In this document: in pieces, positions 39,141-51,796 of the stretch
How positions within the stretch are numbered: position 1 is the stretch's first letter
Layout of the letters: each line of letters begins with the position of its first letter
Assembly (NCBI GenBank): GCA_030549495.1
Contig: JAUIRK010000971.1
Coordinates: 1,281,233 to 1,345,232 of the forward strand
Source: Nectonema munidae
Lineage: Eukaryota > Nematomorpha > Nectonematoida > Nectonematidae
Length of the DNA: 64,000 nucleotides
Reading direction: 5' to 3'
Program-made: the position numbers and the translations under genes
The notes under the pieces: model-generated
The model's input: the letters and a program-made list of their open reading frames with translations, nothing else
Databases searched by the model: none
Told to the model about the DNA's origin: nothing

Positions 39141-41620
39141 CACGTCATCCATGATTAAATTGCTTAAAATGGGGGTTCGTTGTAAGATACACAATTAGAC
39201 TGGTTGTTTTGATAAGGCCTGCGCTCCAGCATGAACTTCATCATCATACATACACGCTTTGCTCTTTATTACATGAGTCGATATTTCAAGAATCTTCTCA
39301 TAATGTTTTATGAACCTTGAACTTAAATGTTCAATTAATGCTATATTGTGTTCGAGGTTGATTTTAATGAGTTTTTTGGATAAAAGCCTATAATGCCAAG
39401 AAAATGAAAATTTGAAATTTATTTCTTCCAATAAGTTTTGTAAGGGAAGCTTAAATAAACAAGTTTTTGTGTAAATAGATTTAGCTCATCGGGCATCAAT
39501 ATGAGCAAAATCTAAATGAGAATTTTTTTCAGTGAACTCTATGTATTAAATGACTGCAAATGTTTGAAGGTATCACGGGGTGTTTTCTTTCTTTAAGAAA
39601 GCACATCTGTACCACTTGTCCCGAAATATGGGCCAGCAGCGTTTGATTCTTAATTCGAACTTCGTATAGAAGGCAGGAATCTAGAAAGCCTTACCTACCT
39701 AACTACAATTTGCATTGATTGGCTAAAGTGGGTTTACAAGATTTTTTGGACAAATGTTATATATATTGCTAATAAAATTGCTTTCTTTTGAAATTTCAGA
39801 ATCATCTTTTTAATGGGACATCTATGTCTCTTTAATTCGAATTTCACAATTTTTTTTATAAGTAACTAATTTATAAGCCGCCAAAACGCGATTTAATTTA
39901 ATATTTAGAAACTAACACTATTTAGTATTGGAAAGTAATGATCTACGTCACGCATAATAGAGTGGCGAATATTTAAGTAGCCTTGTACGTTTTGTATGCT
40001 TTCATCACCTAAAAGCCCAGACATCAAAAACTTTTTCCCATCTTTTGAAAACATTTTCTTATTTATTAAAAATTTTTCTCAATGTTTGAATACATTTTCT
40101 AATTAAACTTATAAATATTTTTAAACTATGTGCAAGTCCACTTTTTTATTTCAATCAACAATAAGCTAACATTCCATGATATAAAAGCTCCAATTTAATC
40201 GTGAAGTTATTTTATTCGTTATGTGATTTGTTAAACTTTACTAGAAAAATTTTTTTACCTAGATTTTAGGCCTATGTTAGTGTTTTCTTAATCATTTTAA
40301 GCTTTTCTTCAATTAAAATTCACGATGCTTTGTTTGATTATTAGGAATTATGGATACACAATCCTCTGGAGGTTCCTTTATCAAGCATTCTACTTCAAAA
40401 AGATGTTCCATTGAAATTATTCAGTAAGGGGATCCTTTCTTTCTTAATTACAGAAGCTTGTCAACTGTCATAAGCTGTAAGACATATGCCTCTTCCAAAT
40501 GAGAAAGCTCTTCTCCTAAGTTCTTTTGCTTAATGATTAATCTTTAAAGGGAGATTCTACTATCCAGAATACTTCTTTTCCTCTTATAAACAATCTTCAC
40601 TGTGAATAATTCTTCAAATTATGAGTCCATACACCATGAAGCGTTTCACCATGTGATTTCTTCTTTCAATTTAGTGATTCCTCTCACAACCCAATCCATA
40701 TATCCGACCGCATACTTTAGTCCTGCTCCAAATCAAATCAGAACAATAATCCATATTTAAAAGACCAGTTCTTTTCTAAGCTCCTTAAGTGAGTTTTCAT
40801 ACGTAATCTAGTAATTTTGTTCAATTTTTACGTTTATTCCTCTTCATTCGATCCAACAGAACACACTTTTCAATCAAGTTTTATCCCTTTCTACGAAAAA
40901 TCAGGTTCTCGACTTAGAGAATTTTGTCCCATTAAAAAAACTATAAAATAGACAGTTATCCCTTTGATTGCTACATATGAACTCAGATTTATTTTTAAGC
41001 TTTTCGCTATTATACCAAAACTGAGATGAAAGATGTTTCCAATGAAAATAAATTATAAATACAGACGTATAGTCGCCTTTAACGTATGAAATGGCATCTT
41101 TCTATTCAGAAGAACCACGCGGAGGTAGCTTCTATCATGGACTCCTTCAATGTATCCATTTAAAATCGATGGTTTGTTTTTGCGAAAAATTCAACCAAGA
41201 CATATAAACATTGCTTTACATTGTTGATATTGGAAACTTTTCACCATAACTCAAGAAACGTGCAAACTTGCCAGCTCTGCTTTTTTCAAATTTATTCAAA
41301 GGAGGGGCATTGTTATTTGAGATGTCAACTCTCAACTTTCAGAACATATCCTTTAAAGTGTCAACTGCAACAATGTCTTCACTAGCTACTACTGTTTTTC
41401 TAACTGTTAAATTTTTATTTTTTTCCAAGAATTTTTCTACAATTATTCATAAATTTTTTTTGTTATAAATCAAATTATTTAAAAATATATACCTCAAAAG
41501 ACCAAGCTGAGAGTGCTAGGCCTTTAATAAAAACTTCCAGAGATTTCATTAAAATTTAAGTTTCAAAATAGTAGAAGAAAAATTTAGGATTGGCACAAGG
41601 TATAAGTCCCAAAACAGTTT
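39140..41620. other. Unassigned stretch
   Basis: Contains a minus-strand open frame of 78 codons (39195-39431) with no recognisable family. Between 40330 and 41450 the composition is slightly richer in C on the + strand, as in decayed antisense coding DNA, but no protein family could be read. Confidence 0.3.
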
Positions 41621-41630
41621 CATGTTACGA

Positions 41631-41775
41631 GCTAGGTTAGGCATAGTCGGTAATCTGCCCTCTGTAGGAGTCTGCTTGTAGGACCGCCTATACATTCCAA
41701 TTTTAAAACATATATCCTAGGGACAACATTTAGGGATAGAGTCAAATTCCAGGGGTAGTTTGTTCCTAACCTAGC
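41631..41775. repeat. Short MITE-like inverted repeat
   Basis: GCTAGGTTAGG at 41631-41641 and its exact reverse complement CCTAACCTAGC at 41765-41775 bound a 145-bp sequence richer in GC than its surroundings. A target duplication was not identified. Confidence 0.5.
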
Positions 41776-41894
41776 ATGCCCTAAATTATGTATATCCTTC
41801 TTAACCATTATAACATGTATCAAATATTATTTATTAATAATATATAAGATATTGCATGCCTTCTAACGCTTCTATTTTTGTAGCATATACCTAA

Positions 41895-42998
41895 CTTGGA
41901 ACTAACTGTAATGTCAAAAATTTATCTGAATATAAATGCTATAATTGTTCTAAAGATAGTTCTTTATGTTGCAATCATTCAGCCATGAGTTTAAATTGTA
42001 AGTTTGTGCAGAAAGAGATTAATTTTGTTAAAAAATATACCGTATATGACAACTAACTTAAATTTAATTTCAGCTAACTTTTCTGATTTATATTCTTTTA
42101 ATCTGTTTGAATCTAATGTAAATATTAAATCTAGTGTTTTTTTACTACCCACTGAAATTTATTCTAAGTATTCTCTTAGCATTATCTCTTTAAACATTCA
42201 GTCTTTAAGATCTAAATTCTGCGAACTACAAGTTTTTATTGAGAAACTTAATTCCTACCTCAGGTTCCCCATTTTAGTTTTATGCTTACAGGAGTCTTGG
42301 CTATCTGACTTAGATACTAGCAGTTTTTCACTTGAATCATATAATATAGTTTCCTCTCCACTTGTTGTTTCGAAACATGGTGGATTAGTTTTTTTCATTC
42401 ATCAATCTTTATCTTACGAAATAGTAAAGTCTGGTTCATTTGAAAATCTTTGTGAGTTTCTATGTGTCAAAATTTTACTAGGTAGTTCCAGTTTTTTATT
42501 ACATAATTTTTACCGCTTGCCAAATAAAATTAAGAAAGATATAAATTCTTTTAATGCACAGCTTAATGATTACTTTATGTATTTACCAGTAAATAGTCAA
42601 AACATTTTGTTAGGAGATTTTAATTTTGATTTATTAAGTTTTAAAAAATCTAGCTATATATCTGATTTCATTAGTACTATCATTTCTAATGCCTATTTTC
42701 CTACGATTACTACTTATACACGATCTAACTCCTTCACGCTTTTGGATAATTTCTTTTTACCGTTAAATAAGTTTGATTACGATTCTTTTGTTCTTGATAC
42801 TGCTTTATCAGACCATTTTCCAATACTTATTTGTTTAAATTATCAATTACCTGAAAATAAAAGATTTACTAGTTATTTTGATAAAAATAAGTTTAAAAAC
42901 CTTGTTTCGAATTTTGACTGGAAAAACTTATCATTTTCTTTGAAGGAATTTCCTTCTATACTTTTGGAGAATATAATTAATAGAATAGTTGTTTTTAA
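41895..42998 (+). mobile_element. LINE 1, 5' segment: end of ORF1 and endonuclease of ORF2
   Basis: 41895-42056 encodes the C-terminus of ORF1 with a zinc-knuckle-like CYNC then CCNHSAMSLNC. ORF2 starts at ATG 42046, overlapping the ORF1 stop by about 10 bp. It carries apurinic endonuclease motifs in order: SIISLNIQSLRSK, LCLQESWL, LLGDFNFDLL, LLDNFFLP and SDHFPI. That supports the DNA-nicking step of target-primed reverse transcription. The reading frame is open until the TTAA at 42995-42998, where a piggyBac element is inserted; it resumes at 46356. The 5' end of the LINE, with most of ORF1, is missing, as is usual. The clade is jockey/CR1/L2-like. Confidence 0.9.
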
Positions 42999-43240
42999 CC
43001 TTCGCTATACGCACGAATATCCTTATAGCATGGTAGACGCACATATGGCAATTTACTCCATATGCTTTGTGATATGTAAAAACTATATAAAACATAGAGA
43101 ACCTAAAAAAATGTGCTAGGACCATTAAAAATTTATTTTTTCCATTATAACTTGGAACACCCTAATGTATACATAAATGACCGATCGTATATGAATAGAT
43201 TTTCTCACACAAGCACTGGTATGGAATCACTCGTATCACA

Positions 43241-43356
43241 CTTGCACACGATCATAAGTTATACATTCACTTGCACACGATCATAAGTTATACATTCACT
43301 TGCACACGATCATACGTAATACATACACTTGCACACGATCATACGTAATACATACA
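43241..43356 (+). repeat. Four 29-bp tandem repeats in piggyBac copy 1
   Basis: Units starting CTTGCACACGATCATA at 43241, 43270, 43299 and 43328. The first two end ACATTCA and the last two ACATACA. The same array is at 52963-53078 in copy 2. They sit between the terminal repeat and the coding region. Confidence 0.9.
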
Positions 43357-43360
43357 CTTG

Positions 43361-45970
43361 CAAGCTTTTTTTCTGATGAAAGCTCTCAAAGTTCGGAATA
43401 TGAAGAAGACATTGATTACAATTTAATTTGCCCAGATCAAATTGATTACGGTTGGGAGTCTTTTTATGATTCACGCCGAAGAGTTGTAAGTGAAAATATC
43501 AGAAATGTTATCAACTTTCCACCTGGTCCTAAAAACTCTGCTTTTATGGAAACTAATATCTTGAAAATTTTTCAATTTTTTTTCACCCAAGAATTGATCA
43601 ATTATCTTTTCCTCAAAACTAAAAAAAGATGGATTCTAACTATGAGTAAATTTTATAAATATTCTAACAATGCTTTTTATATTTTTTATTTTTGACGAGG
43701 TAGCGGAACTTTTCTAGCCCTCCCTTTACCAGTAAAGTTAGCACAGTGACAAATTTGCTGAATCATTTTTTACGAAACTCAGTGAATTTTCTTTATTATC
43801 TGGTACTGCTTTACGAATCAATTCATTCGCTTCAATCTATTCGAACTGTCAAACCAATTTATTAGCCTATTCAATTCAAGCAAACTTTATATACTAAAGT
43901 TAAAGTCAACAACTCATGTTTTATTCAACAAAATCGTTTGAAATTTTTGTAACATAAAATCAATTTTTTAAATAAAGTTATTTAAAATATTAAGGTTGTA
44001 ATTTAAGAACATTTTTAATTTTTTTTAATTAGCCTAGTAATTTAAAAAATTAAAATAATTTTATAAAAATTTTCATGATTTTGTTTAATTTTTTTATCAA
44101 GCAAGTAGTTTAGTAACAAATAAGCTTCTACCAGAATCTTTTTATTTTTAGTATTAAAAATTTTTTTTTAAAAACCTGAGGTTTTTTTTGAAATACCACA
44201 AATAAAAAGTTTTTCACTTAATTTTGGTTTTATCATGTATAACAAGAATTACTGATTGGTAAGAAACTATTTTTGCGGTTTAGATAAAGGTTTCTAGATA
44301 CTCAGTAGTGTCATATTATGTTGAGCTGTCAAAAACCATCAAACTTCGCCCCCTTTCCGTCACTGGGCAAATAAAAATAGTCCGTCAGTAATATGGTTAA
44401 CTTGGAAAATGCCTTTTTTGTCCAAGCAAAATAAGCATGCTTACAAACAAAAAATTATACATACACAAGCACAAACATACATACACTCACACATACACAC
44501 GCACGCACACACCACACACACACATGCTAAAAGACAAAGAGATAAATTTTTATCAGGGGCATTTACATCAAACCGAGAGTCCGTTCAAATAATTTTTTGC
44601 AATTTATATTTCAGAAAAGTTAAAATATAGATTTTTTTTTAATTTTTTATTTAGAAAATCTAATCCTAAGCATAGTAATCTTAGGCACTATGCAGATAAT
44701 TTTCAAGTGTTCTACCTAGTTTCCTATTTATCCTGTTTAAAGTATAGGTCAATCAATGGATCAGAGAATGAAAATTACAAGTTTGTTCAGTGAAAATTGT
44801 GGTGTTCCGTTTTTGAAAGCTGCACTTGGTAGAAATATGTTTGTTTTAATACACAATTTTCTAACTTTTGACGAAAAAGCTGAGAGAAATCCTAATGATA
44901 AAATATCTGCTATAAGAAAGATTTATGATCATTTTTATCACACTTTTTCCAACTTTTGGACTCCAAATAAAGCCTTTACAATAGACGAGCAGTTGGTCAG
45001 CTTTAGAGGACGCTGTAATATAAAGATATATGACCCTAAAAAGCCCGGCCATCATGGCCTTAAATTTTATCATCTAAATGATGCTGAAAGTTTTTATTTT
45101 CTCAAACCAGAAATTTACATCTCTGGTTTACCCAACAAAGAATACTTTTCTTCTAAGAACATCATCAAAAGATTAGTAACAGATGCAAATCTACCTGATG
45201 GCTGTGGCCTTTATATAGATAGATTTTTTACGTCCCATGAAGTTGCAGAGTGGGGACTTTTAAAAAATATTACCATTTGTGGTACTGTTATGTCTTCTAG
45301 AAGATTTATTCCAAGAATTCTTCAGCCCTCTTATTTAAAACTCTTCATCTAAATGAATGCGAATCCCGTATTGTTTATTCTCGTCAAGCTTCTCTTTCCG
45401 CCTATATTCCTCGTAAACATGCAACACGCAATTTTAAAGTTGTTTACATTCTTTCATCTCAACACAGAAAAAAAGTCGAAATTTCTTCAGAGTATGATAA
45501 GCCTGAATCTCTAATAGAATATAACAAATACAAAGGCGGGGTCGACGTTGCGAATAGAATGGTCAAGCAATACCGGAGTTATAAACCTTGTAGAAGGTGG
45601 ACTAGAGCAGCATTTGCAAACTATCTTGATATGAGTGTTCTAAATGCTTTCATCATTGCGAAGTTCAATGCGCCTGACGACTACCCATCAATAAAAAGTA
45701 GTGGAAGAAAAATATTTATAAAACAATTGGCTATGCATTTGAGTGAAGAGTCCATGAAAATCAGATCCCAAACCCCTCAAGTGAATCTGAAGACAAAAAA
45801 TATTTTAAGTTTTTACGGATTTCACCAGGTTGACAGCTTAGAAACATCGAGTAGCCGAGGTTTCTGCAATATTTGTAAGCCTAAAAAAAGCAGAACAACG
45901 CGAAAGTGTAAAAAATGCCTTTTTTTATGTGTAAAAATCACACGAAATTAATCTGCCAAAATTGTATATG
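43361..45970 (+). pseudogene. piggyBac transposase relic, copy 1
   Basis: N-terminal acidic region (FFSDESSQSSEYEEDIDYNL) at 43365-43600. A gap of about 1 kb follows (roughly 43646-44654) with GT and AG at its edges, aligning with a short intron-like gap at the same place in the third copy. The catalytic domain has all three acidic residues in context: TIDEQLVSFRGRC near 44980, GLYIDRFFTSHEVAEW near 45215, and NKYKGGVDVANRM near 45530. The C-terminal Cys-rich domain is GFCNICKPKKSRTTRKCKKC near 45865. The frame breaks after PSYLK near 45340 and within a T-run near 45920; both breaks are shared with copy 2. The transposase would cut and paste at TTAA; this copy cannot encode the whole protein. 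Confidence 0.9.
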
Positions 45971-46351
45971 ATTTTTTTCTTCTTTGTCAAAAAAATGGTT
46001 TTTTAAAAATAATTTGAAAAAAGTTTTTCAGATAATAATTTTAGACATATTTCATAAAAAAATCATAAAATTGATTAAATTTACATGGTAATTAAAAATA
46101 TATCATCCCAAAATGTATTTTTTCTTAAAAAAATTAACGCCATCTATAAAGTTTAAGTCAAAAAAATGGTTTTTCAAAAATAATTTGAAAAAAGTTTTTC
46201 AGATGATAATTTTAGACATATTTCATAAAAGATCATAAAATTGATTAAATTTACATGCCAATTAAAAAATTACGATAATGAAAAAATGTTACGCTATCGA
46301 GTTTTTAAATATTAGTCTGGAGTAAATTGCCATATGTGCGTATAGCGAAGG

Positions 46352-48868
46352 TTAAAGAAAGATCTAAAAAAATTTCTTACCCTAATAATTTATTGAAAAA
46401 GAAAGAATCCTGGGTAACCCCTTACCTTTTAATGATGATACAGTCTAGAAATAGGTTACATCGAAAATGGAGGCAATTGAGAAATGATGATCTCAGAGTT
46501 AAGTTTGTGAATGTTAGAAATAAAGTTAAATACACAGTTAAATTTTTAAAAAAGAAATTTTACGAAAATTTATTGAGTAATTGCAACGACAGGAAAAGTA
46601 CCTGGAAAATTGTGAACTCCCTTATGAAAACAAATAACAAAAACTCTGAGCTTTTAGCTTTAAAGATTAACGGATCTGAAGTAAGTTCGGAACAAACGTT
46701 ATGCAACATTTTCAATGATCACTTCTGTAGCAATTTTGTTGCTGAATCAAATTCTTCATTTGAAATACGACAAAGTTTAAGTCACCATACTTCACCTTTT
46801 ACTTTTAAACAAGTTTCTCTTAATGATGTACTTATATCTTTGAATAGTTTGAAAAATTCAACTTGTGTTGATGTACATGGTCTTTCACTCTCAGATTTGA
46901 AGCTTGTAGAAAATTGGATCTCCCCTGCATTAATGACTGCATTTAATTCATGTTTTAAATACAATACTTTTCCTGGTATTTTGAAAAATAGTAGAATAAT
47001 TCCCATACACAAAAAAGGAGCGAAAAACGATGTTGCAAATTACCGACCGATTAGCATAATTTCTTCCGTATCTAAGGTTTTCGAAAAAGTTTTATTTAAT
47101 CAAATAAACTCATTTTTCTCTCTTAATAACCTTTTTTCACCTTACCAATTTGGTTTTCGAAAATCCTATTCAACTGAACTTTTTCATTCTTTCTTTATAA
47201 ATACGATAATCAACGCTATTGAAGCCAAGGATGAAGTTTTTACGTTGTTCTTTGATTTAAGTCACGCTTTCGATTCTTTATCTCACCAAAAACTCTTGTT
47301 AAAACTTAAATACTATGGTTTTTCCGAAAGTTCTCTCATATTTTTAGAATCTTACTTCAAAGATAGATATCAGTGTGTTTCTCTAGGTAATTTTTTTCTG
47401 AAAATAAAAAAATTATTTCAGGAGTACCACAAGGTTCCATTATTGGACCCTTGTTTTTTAATATATATGTAAATGATTTACCCCATACTACAAATCAGGT
47501 AAAAATGTTTATGTACGCCGACGATATAACTGCGATTTTTTCAGGGAAAAATCTGAATGAAATATTTCTTTTTGAACAGTTCAATTCGATTATAAAGTGG
47601 TTTGAGAACAATAATTTAAGTTTAAATTACAATAAATCTTTTAGTATGGTTTTTTCTTATAGAAAACTCGTTAACAAATTTGATGAGTTTTTTAATAAAA
47701 TAAAATTTGCGAAAATTTCGAACTTTAATCTTTTGGGACTCCACATTAGTCATAATCTTTCTTGGGACAAACATATTTCTACTATTTGCCAGAAACTTGC
47801 TTATATTAGTGCTTCTTTAAAGACTGTCAAAAAATTTTTTCCTTTAAAAACAATGATTGTCCTTTACAAGACCCTCTTTGTTCCTCATATAACATATAGT
47901 TTGCTTAATTGGGGTCATACCAATAATACTATAGTTTTTACTTTTCAAAAACAGACTCTCAGATTGATATTTGGTTGCAGAAAGTACTCCCATACAAATT
48001 TTTTGTTTGCATCATACTCCTTACTTAAGTTTAGTGATCTATATCAAAGGAAAGTCGCATTTTTCTCTATAAATTTCTCAATTTCTTTCTTCCAAGTATT
48101 TTTGATCAACTAATTGTTTTGAACGTAGGTATTAATAGAACATCCCCACGATTTCCATTAACCATGATCTTGCCTCGTTACAAGTTTTTCAAATCATGCC
48201 AGTCTTTTTCTTTTAAATTATCTTTGTTATTTAATAACAGTCAGTTTGATACATCAAATTTCGATTTGTACTTTTCTTCTTTTAGAAACTATATTAAAAA
48301 ATATTTTCTCTCGAAATATGATTTTTCAACTTGTACAACCCCTAAATGTTTTGCTTGCAAATATACCAATAATACAACAGCTTGAGTGCTAGTATTCCCA
48401 CACAAATTTTTTTCTATTCATGTTTGTTTCATTTAACTCTCATTTATATACTTATTTATCTATTTATGTATTTTTTTTTTTTTTTTTTTTATATTTTGTT
48501 GATTATGTATTTATATACCTTACTTATATATCTACTTTTTTTACAACTAAATTTATGTATCTTATCTTTATTACTTATATGTGCATACATATATTTGTTC
48601 ACCAAGCCTATTATCTGAAATGTGAACCATTTTTTATGTCTATATTGAAAACATCTTCAAAGTGATTCATTAAGAGCTATGCTTTCTTGGTTAGTGTCTC
48701 CAAGCGGCTGATTGGCCTTTGACGCTTACCTTCAAAAGTACCTGAGTTTTTTTTTTGAATTTAACTTATTTTAGTGTGTGTTTTGTTTTATTTTACAGTT
48801 GTTTGTCTACATATGTGCTCATATTTTTCTTTGTGAACTTTTGTGAAATAAATGCTTACTTACTTACT
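46352..48868 (+). mobile_element. LINE 1, 3' segment: reverse transcriptase and tail
   Basis: Continues ORF2 after the piggyBac insertion: KERSKKISYPNNLLKKKESW, then RT motifs NYRPISIISSVSKVFEKVLF near 47050, FGFRKSYSTEL near 47155, LFFDLSHAFDSL near 47255, SGVPQGSIIGPLFF near 47430 and MYADDITAIF (the YADD catalytic site) near 47512. The tail ends KYDFSTCTTPKCFACKY near 48360. Two frame breaks occur, in an A-run near 47410 and near 48085, so it is no longer active. After the stop come about 480 bp of 3' untranslated sequence with a T-rich tract, and the terminal repeats CTTACTTACTTA at 48855-48868. Confidence 0.92.
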
Positions 48869-48869
48869 T

Positions 48870-49135
48870 TATAATCATATTCTTTTATTTAGGAACAAGC
48901 TACATTCCGTCGTGACGGTTTTTTACCCTGGTTTTCTTCCTCTGAAGAATTCAAAGGTTTTTACGGTTAGGTAGTGCTCTGGCGACTCGATTCTACGTGG
49001 TTAGTAATCAAGCTATCACTAGACATTAAGATTGTTTCCCTAATTGGGAGCGTTCGCGTTAGGATTGTATTGATCACTCAGCTGTATTTATATATTTGTA
49101 ACATACATTCTTGTAAAATAATATATATATATATA
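48870..49135. other. Flank of LINE 1, nothing recognised
   Basis: Contains CCGTCGTGACGG, a perfect 12-bp palindrome at 48908-48919. No gene is recognised. Confidence 0.4.
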
Positions 49136-49290
49136 ACAAGGTATAGCTATGCAGTAACAGGGGCCGGTAGGCGTTTAGTGAGATGGAAAGTCCAAGTAGA
49201 TCTGGACTCAGCATTCCGGGCGGGCCACGATATCCGAAAGGATGGGTGCGAACGTCACAAACAACTTAACTAACTAACTAACTAACTAGT
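49136..49290 (+). repeat. Probable SINE or LINE 3' end with CTAA-type tail
   Basis: A GC-rich 130-bp stretch ends in AACTTAACTAACTAACTAAC at about 49262-49290. Tetranucleotide tails of this type mark the 3' ends of non-LTR retroelements in this window (compare CTTA at 48855 and CCAA at 5495). No tRNA head could be confirmed. Confidence 0.45.
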
Positions 49291-49294
49291 AGAA

Positions 49295-51790
49295 GAAAAT
49301 TAATAATATATATTATAAGAAATTTTTTTACAATTTTTACATATAACTTCATAATGTTCCTTTCAGACATTGTTTTCGCTAGAGAAGCACATTTGACAGA
49401 AATTTGGTTTGCAGATTCAAGGACTTCTTGATGATGAGACAGTAGTTTGAAGAGAAAAGACATGCAGAAATTCAACCATGAAAATGGAGAAACCATTTGT
49501 AAAAATTTCTTGATATCAAAGAAAACTTCATTCGCAATATAAGAAGAGGTAGTGTTGAATGAAAACTAAATGCCTATGTGGCACGCCGCGCAAAAGTTAG
49601 AGTGGGCATGCAGCGCAACATTTTAGTGACGCCCCGTGAGAACTTTTCAATGACGCCTGTCCTCATTTAATTTTTCTATGATTCGAGAAAATATGATATC
49701 AGCTTTTAGATTACACAATCGCATCAACATTTAGGTATTTTACTGTCGCAAAAGTTTTTGTCACACCGTCAAAATTCATCTCGATCAAATGCGATAGCAA
49801 TTTGTAAGAGTTTTCTTTCATTTCTATCAATGGAAGCGTATCATATTTTAGCATGTGTGGTTTAGCCGGGCAATGTGCAGTTGCCTGTAAACCATCATAT
49901 GTGGCGAATGTATGGATGGCGTATCAAACAACCTACAAACTTTTTTTATATTTGTCTTCCCAAGAAGTGTTGTACCGGCGCCTTGTCCTATGTGAGGGCC
50001 GTATAATTTCTTGGCATAAATATCTAATCCTATTTATATATTTATAAAAAAAAAAGTAACTTCTCTATATATGTGGTACACGATTAACCAAGTTAGTGAT
50101 TAACAATTATTAAGCCAAAAAATGATCAGTTAGACCGCCATTAGACCTCTATTCGTCATTAGATTAGAATTTCGTTATAGTTTCTAGTAATAAAATAAAC
50201 TGTCTTGACATCAAGTATAACTAATAATTTCTACTATTCAAGGCATATTCTGAAAGATCATACAAGCTGTTATGATTTTATTTCTAAGCATCCATTACTA
50301 AACCCTTTCTTTTCTAAGATTTCTAGAAAGAGGGTGGGATCAATTTGATATTTGCCAGTAGAATTCATTTTTTTTCAAAAAATATTTTTGTTTTTGATTT
50401 CTTCAATGAAATCTTTGAAAGCGTTAGCACAACTTGATCTAAAAATAGTAACATCAATTTGAGTATATCAACATTTAAATGGTATTAATATTTGAGAATA
50501 TGAATATAGGAAATTTTCAAGGACTTAAAAATATCGGCTTAATTTATCTGGAAAAAGGACAATTTCGCTAAAAACAGGACTAATAGGCATTCTAAAATAC
50601 AATGCTAAATATTTCTTCGCACTAATTCAATTTAATTGAAAGTAACTTACATATATCCCGAATAAAAGTGTTAGAATAATATATTAAATGATAACATACC
50701 TTCTCCCTTTGTGTGTGTGTGTCAATAGTATATATATATATATATATAAGGTAAATAAACAAGTATATTGAGAGGGAAAGAAAGCAAAGAAAAGGTAATT
50801 ATTATATTCTTAGCATAATTTCTCCTTTAGGCACAATACATATAACTCTCTCAACTTTCTTGACTTTTATGAGAAAAAAATTCATACTGATGAAAAAATC
50901 GCAACTATTATTCTCATACTTGAAAGAAGCATGCCTACATGGATGATTATTTTATAATCTCTATTCATACATATCACCTTTTGCATACGCTCGAATAGAA
51001 AGAATATGATTAATTAGGTGAGGTTTTTTTGAATTGTACTTATTGGTGTAGAAAAAAGTTATTCCTAAGCCCTCTCATTCACTGTCTTACACTCATATGA
51101 AGAAGAACTTAAAAAATTCACAATGATAGAGATGAACATTGCGAGTGTCGGTATAAACAAGCGTAGAAGTAAGCCCGTCAAAACAAGTCATTCTTAAGGG
51201 GAGCCATATGGCCACCTTAGTGACCTCAAGCGAGTTTTAGAAAGAGTAATACAAAGTAGGAGTTTTAGGCATAAAAATGACGTTATGATGTTTCGAAAAT
51301 TATTGACATTTTAAATATTACAACCCAGAAAAATGCTATTTGATTGAACTATAAGCTCAGTAGTTATTATATAGAGATAAGTCTATTTTTTCATCACAAG
51401 TTGAGTGAATTAATATTATATATATTGTAATTAGTTCAGATAAAACATGAATATCTAATATCTTTAAATATTCTCGAAAAAAAAAGAATTTTTTATATAC
51501 ATAACCTCGAAAAGGCCTTGGGTTTTGGAGGCATCAAGCAAAATGATACATTTGAACCGTGGTAGTAACTGCATATCCTTCTTTGTTCTTTGTATATCAA
51601 ACACTTTAAAACGCATTTTGCCTCAAGCAAAAAAAAATTTCCCGTATAATTTTATTTATTTTGCTAACTATATTCTGTTAACATATTTTAGGTAAAATTC
51701 GATTACGATTTATTCAAAAACGGGTCTACCATTTTTTCGCACACTGGTCACATTCAATGACAGGCTTCGCTTAGCAAACATAAGTAGTTA
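49295..51790. other. Unassigned, with short microsatellites
   Basis: AT-rich DNA. Short (TG)n at 50710-50723 and (TA)n at 50729-50747. A GC-richer block at 49575-49660 with two GTGACGCC or ATGACGCC words is unassigned. No gene is recognised. Confidence 0.4.
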
Positions 51791-51796
51791 TATGTA

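Larger units (their letters stand above)
42999..46351 (+). mobile_element. piggyBac element, copy 1, inserted in LINE ORF2
   Basis: Flanked by TTAA at 42995-42998 and 46352-46355. The ends read CCTTCGCTATACGCACGAAT and, on the minus strand, CCTTCGCTATACGCACATAT. CATATGGCAATTTACTCCA occurs as a subterminal inverted copy at both ends. 3353 bp long. It holds four 29-bp tandem repeats (43241-43356), a transposase relic, a gap of about 1 kb that looks like an intron, and a CA-rich stretch at 44470-44525. It is almost identical to the element at 52721-56065. Confidence 0.96.

Noticed and set aside
38539-39431. Two minus-strand open frames of 84 and 78 codons as small genes
   Set aside because: No recognisable domain, no convincing start context or splice signals, and length within chance expectation for this region.
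40330-41460. Possible decayed antisense coding region of a retroelement
   Set aside because: The base composition is suggestive, but no conserved protein block could be read in any frame.
44409-44630. Open frame rich in His-Thr repeats, also at 54108-54344
   Set aside because: Lies in the intron-like gap of the piggyBac copies and reads a CA-rich stretch; no family resemblance.
44861-45073. Minus-strand 70-codon frame, also at 54577-54789
   Set aside because: Antisense shadow of the piggyBac transposase, identical in both copies for that reason.
48382-48665. Two overlapping hydrophobic open frames after the LINE
   Set aside because: They lie in the T-rich 3' untranslated part of the LINE; hydrophobicity comes from T-rich codons.
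49278-49496. Minus-strand 72-codon frame as a hAT fragment
   Set aside because: A faint resemblance to the N-terminal part of hAT transposases could not be supported by any conserved motif.
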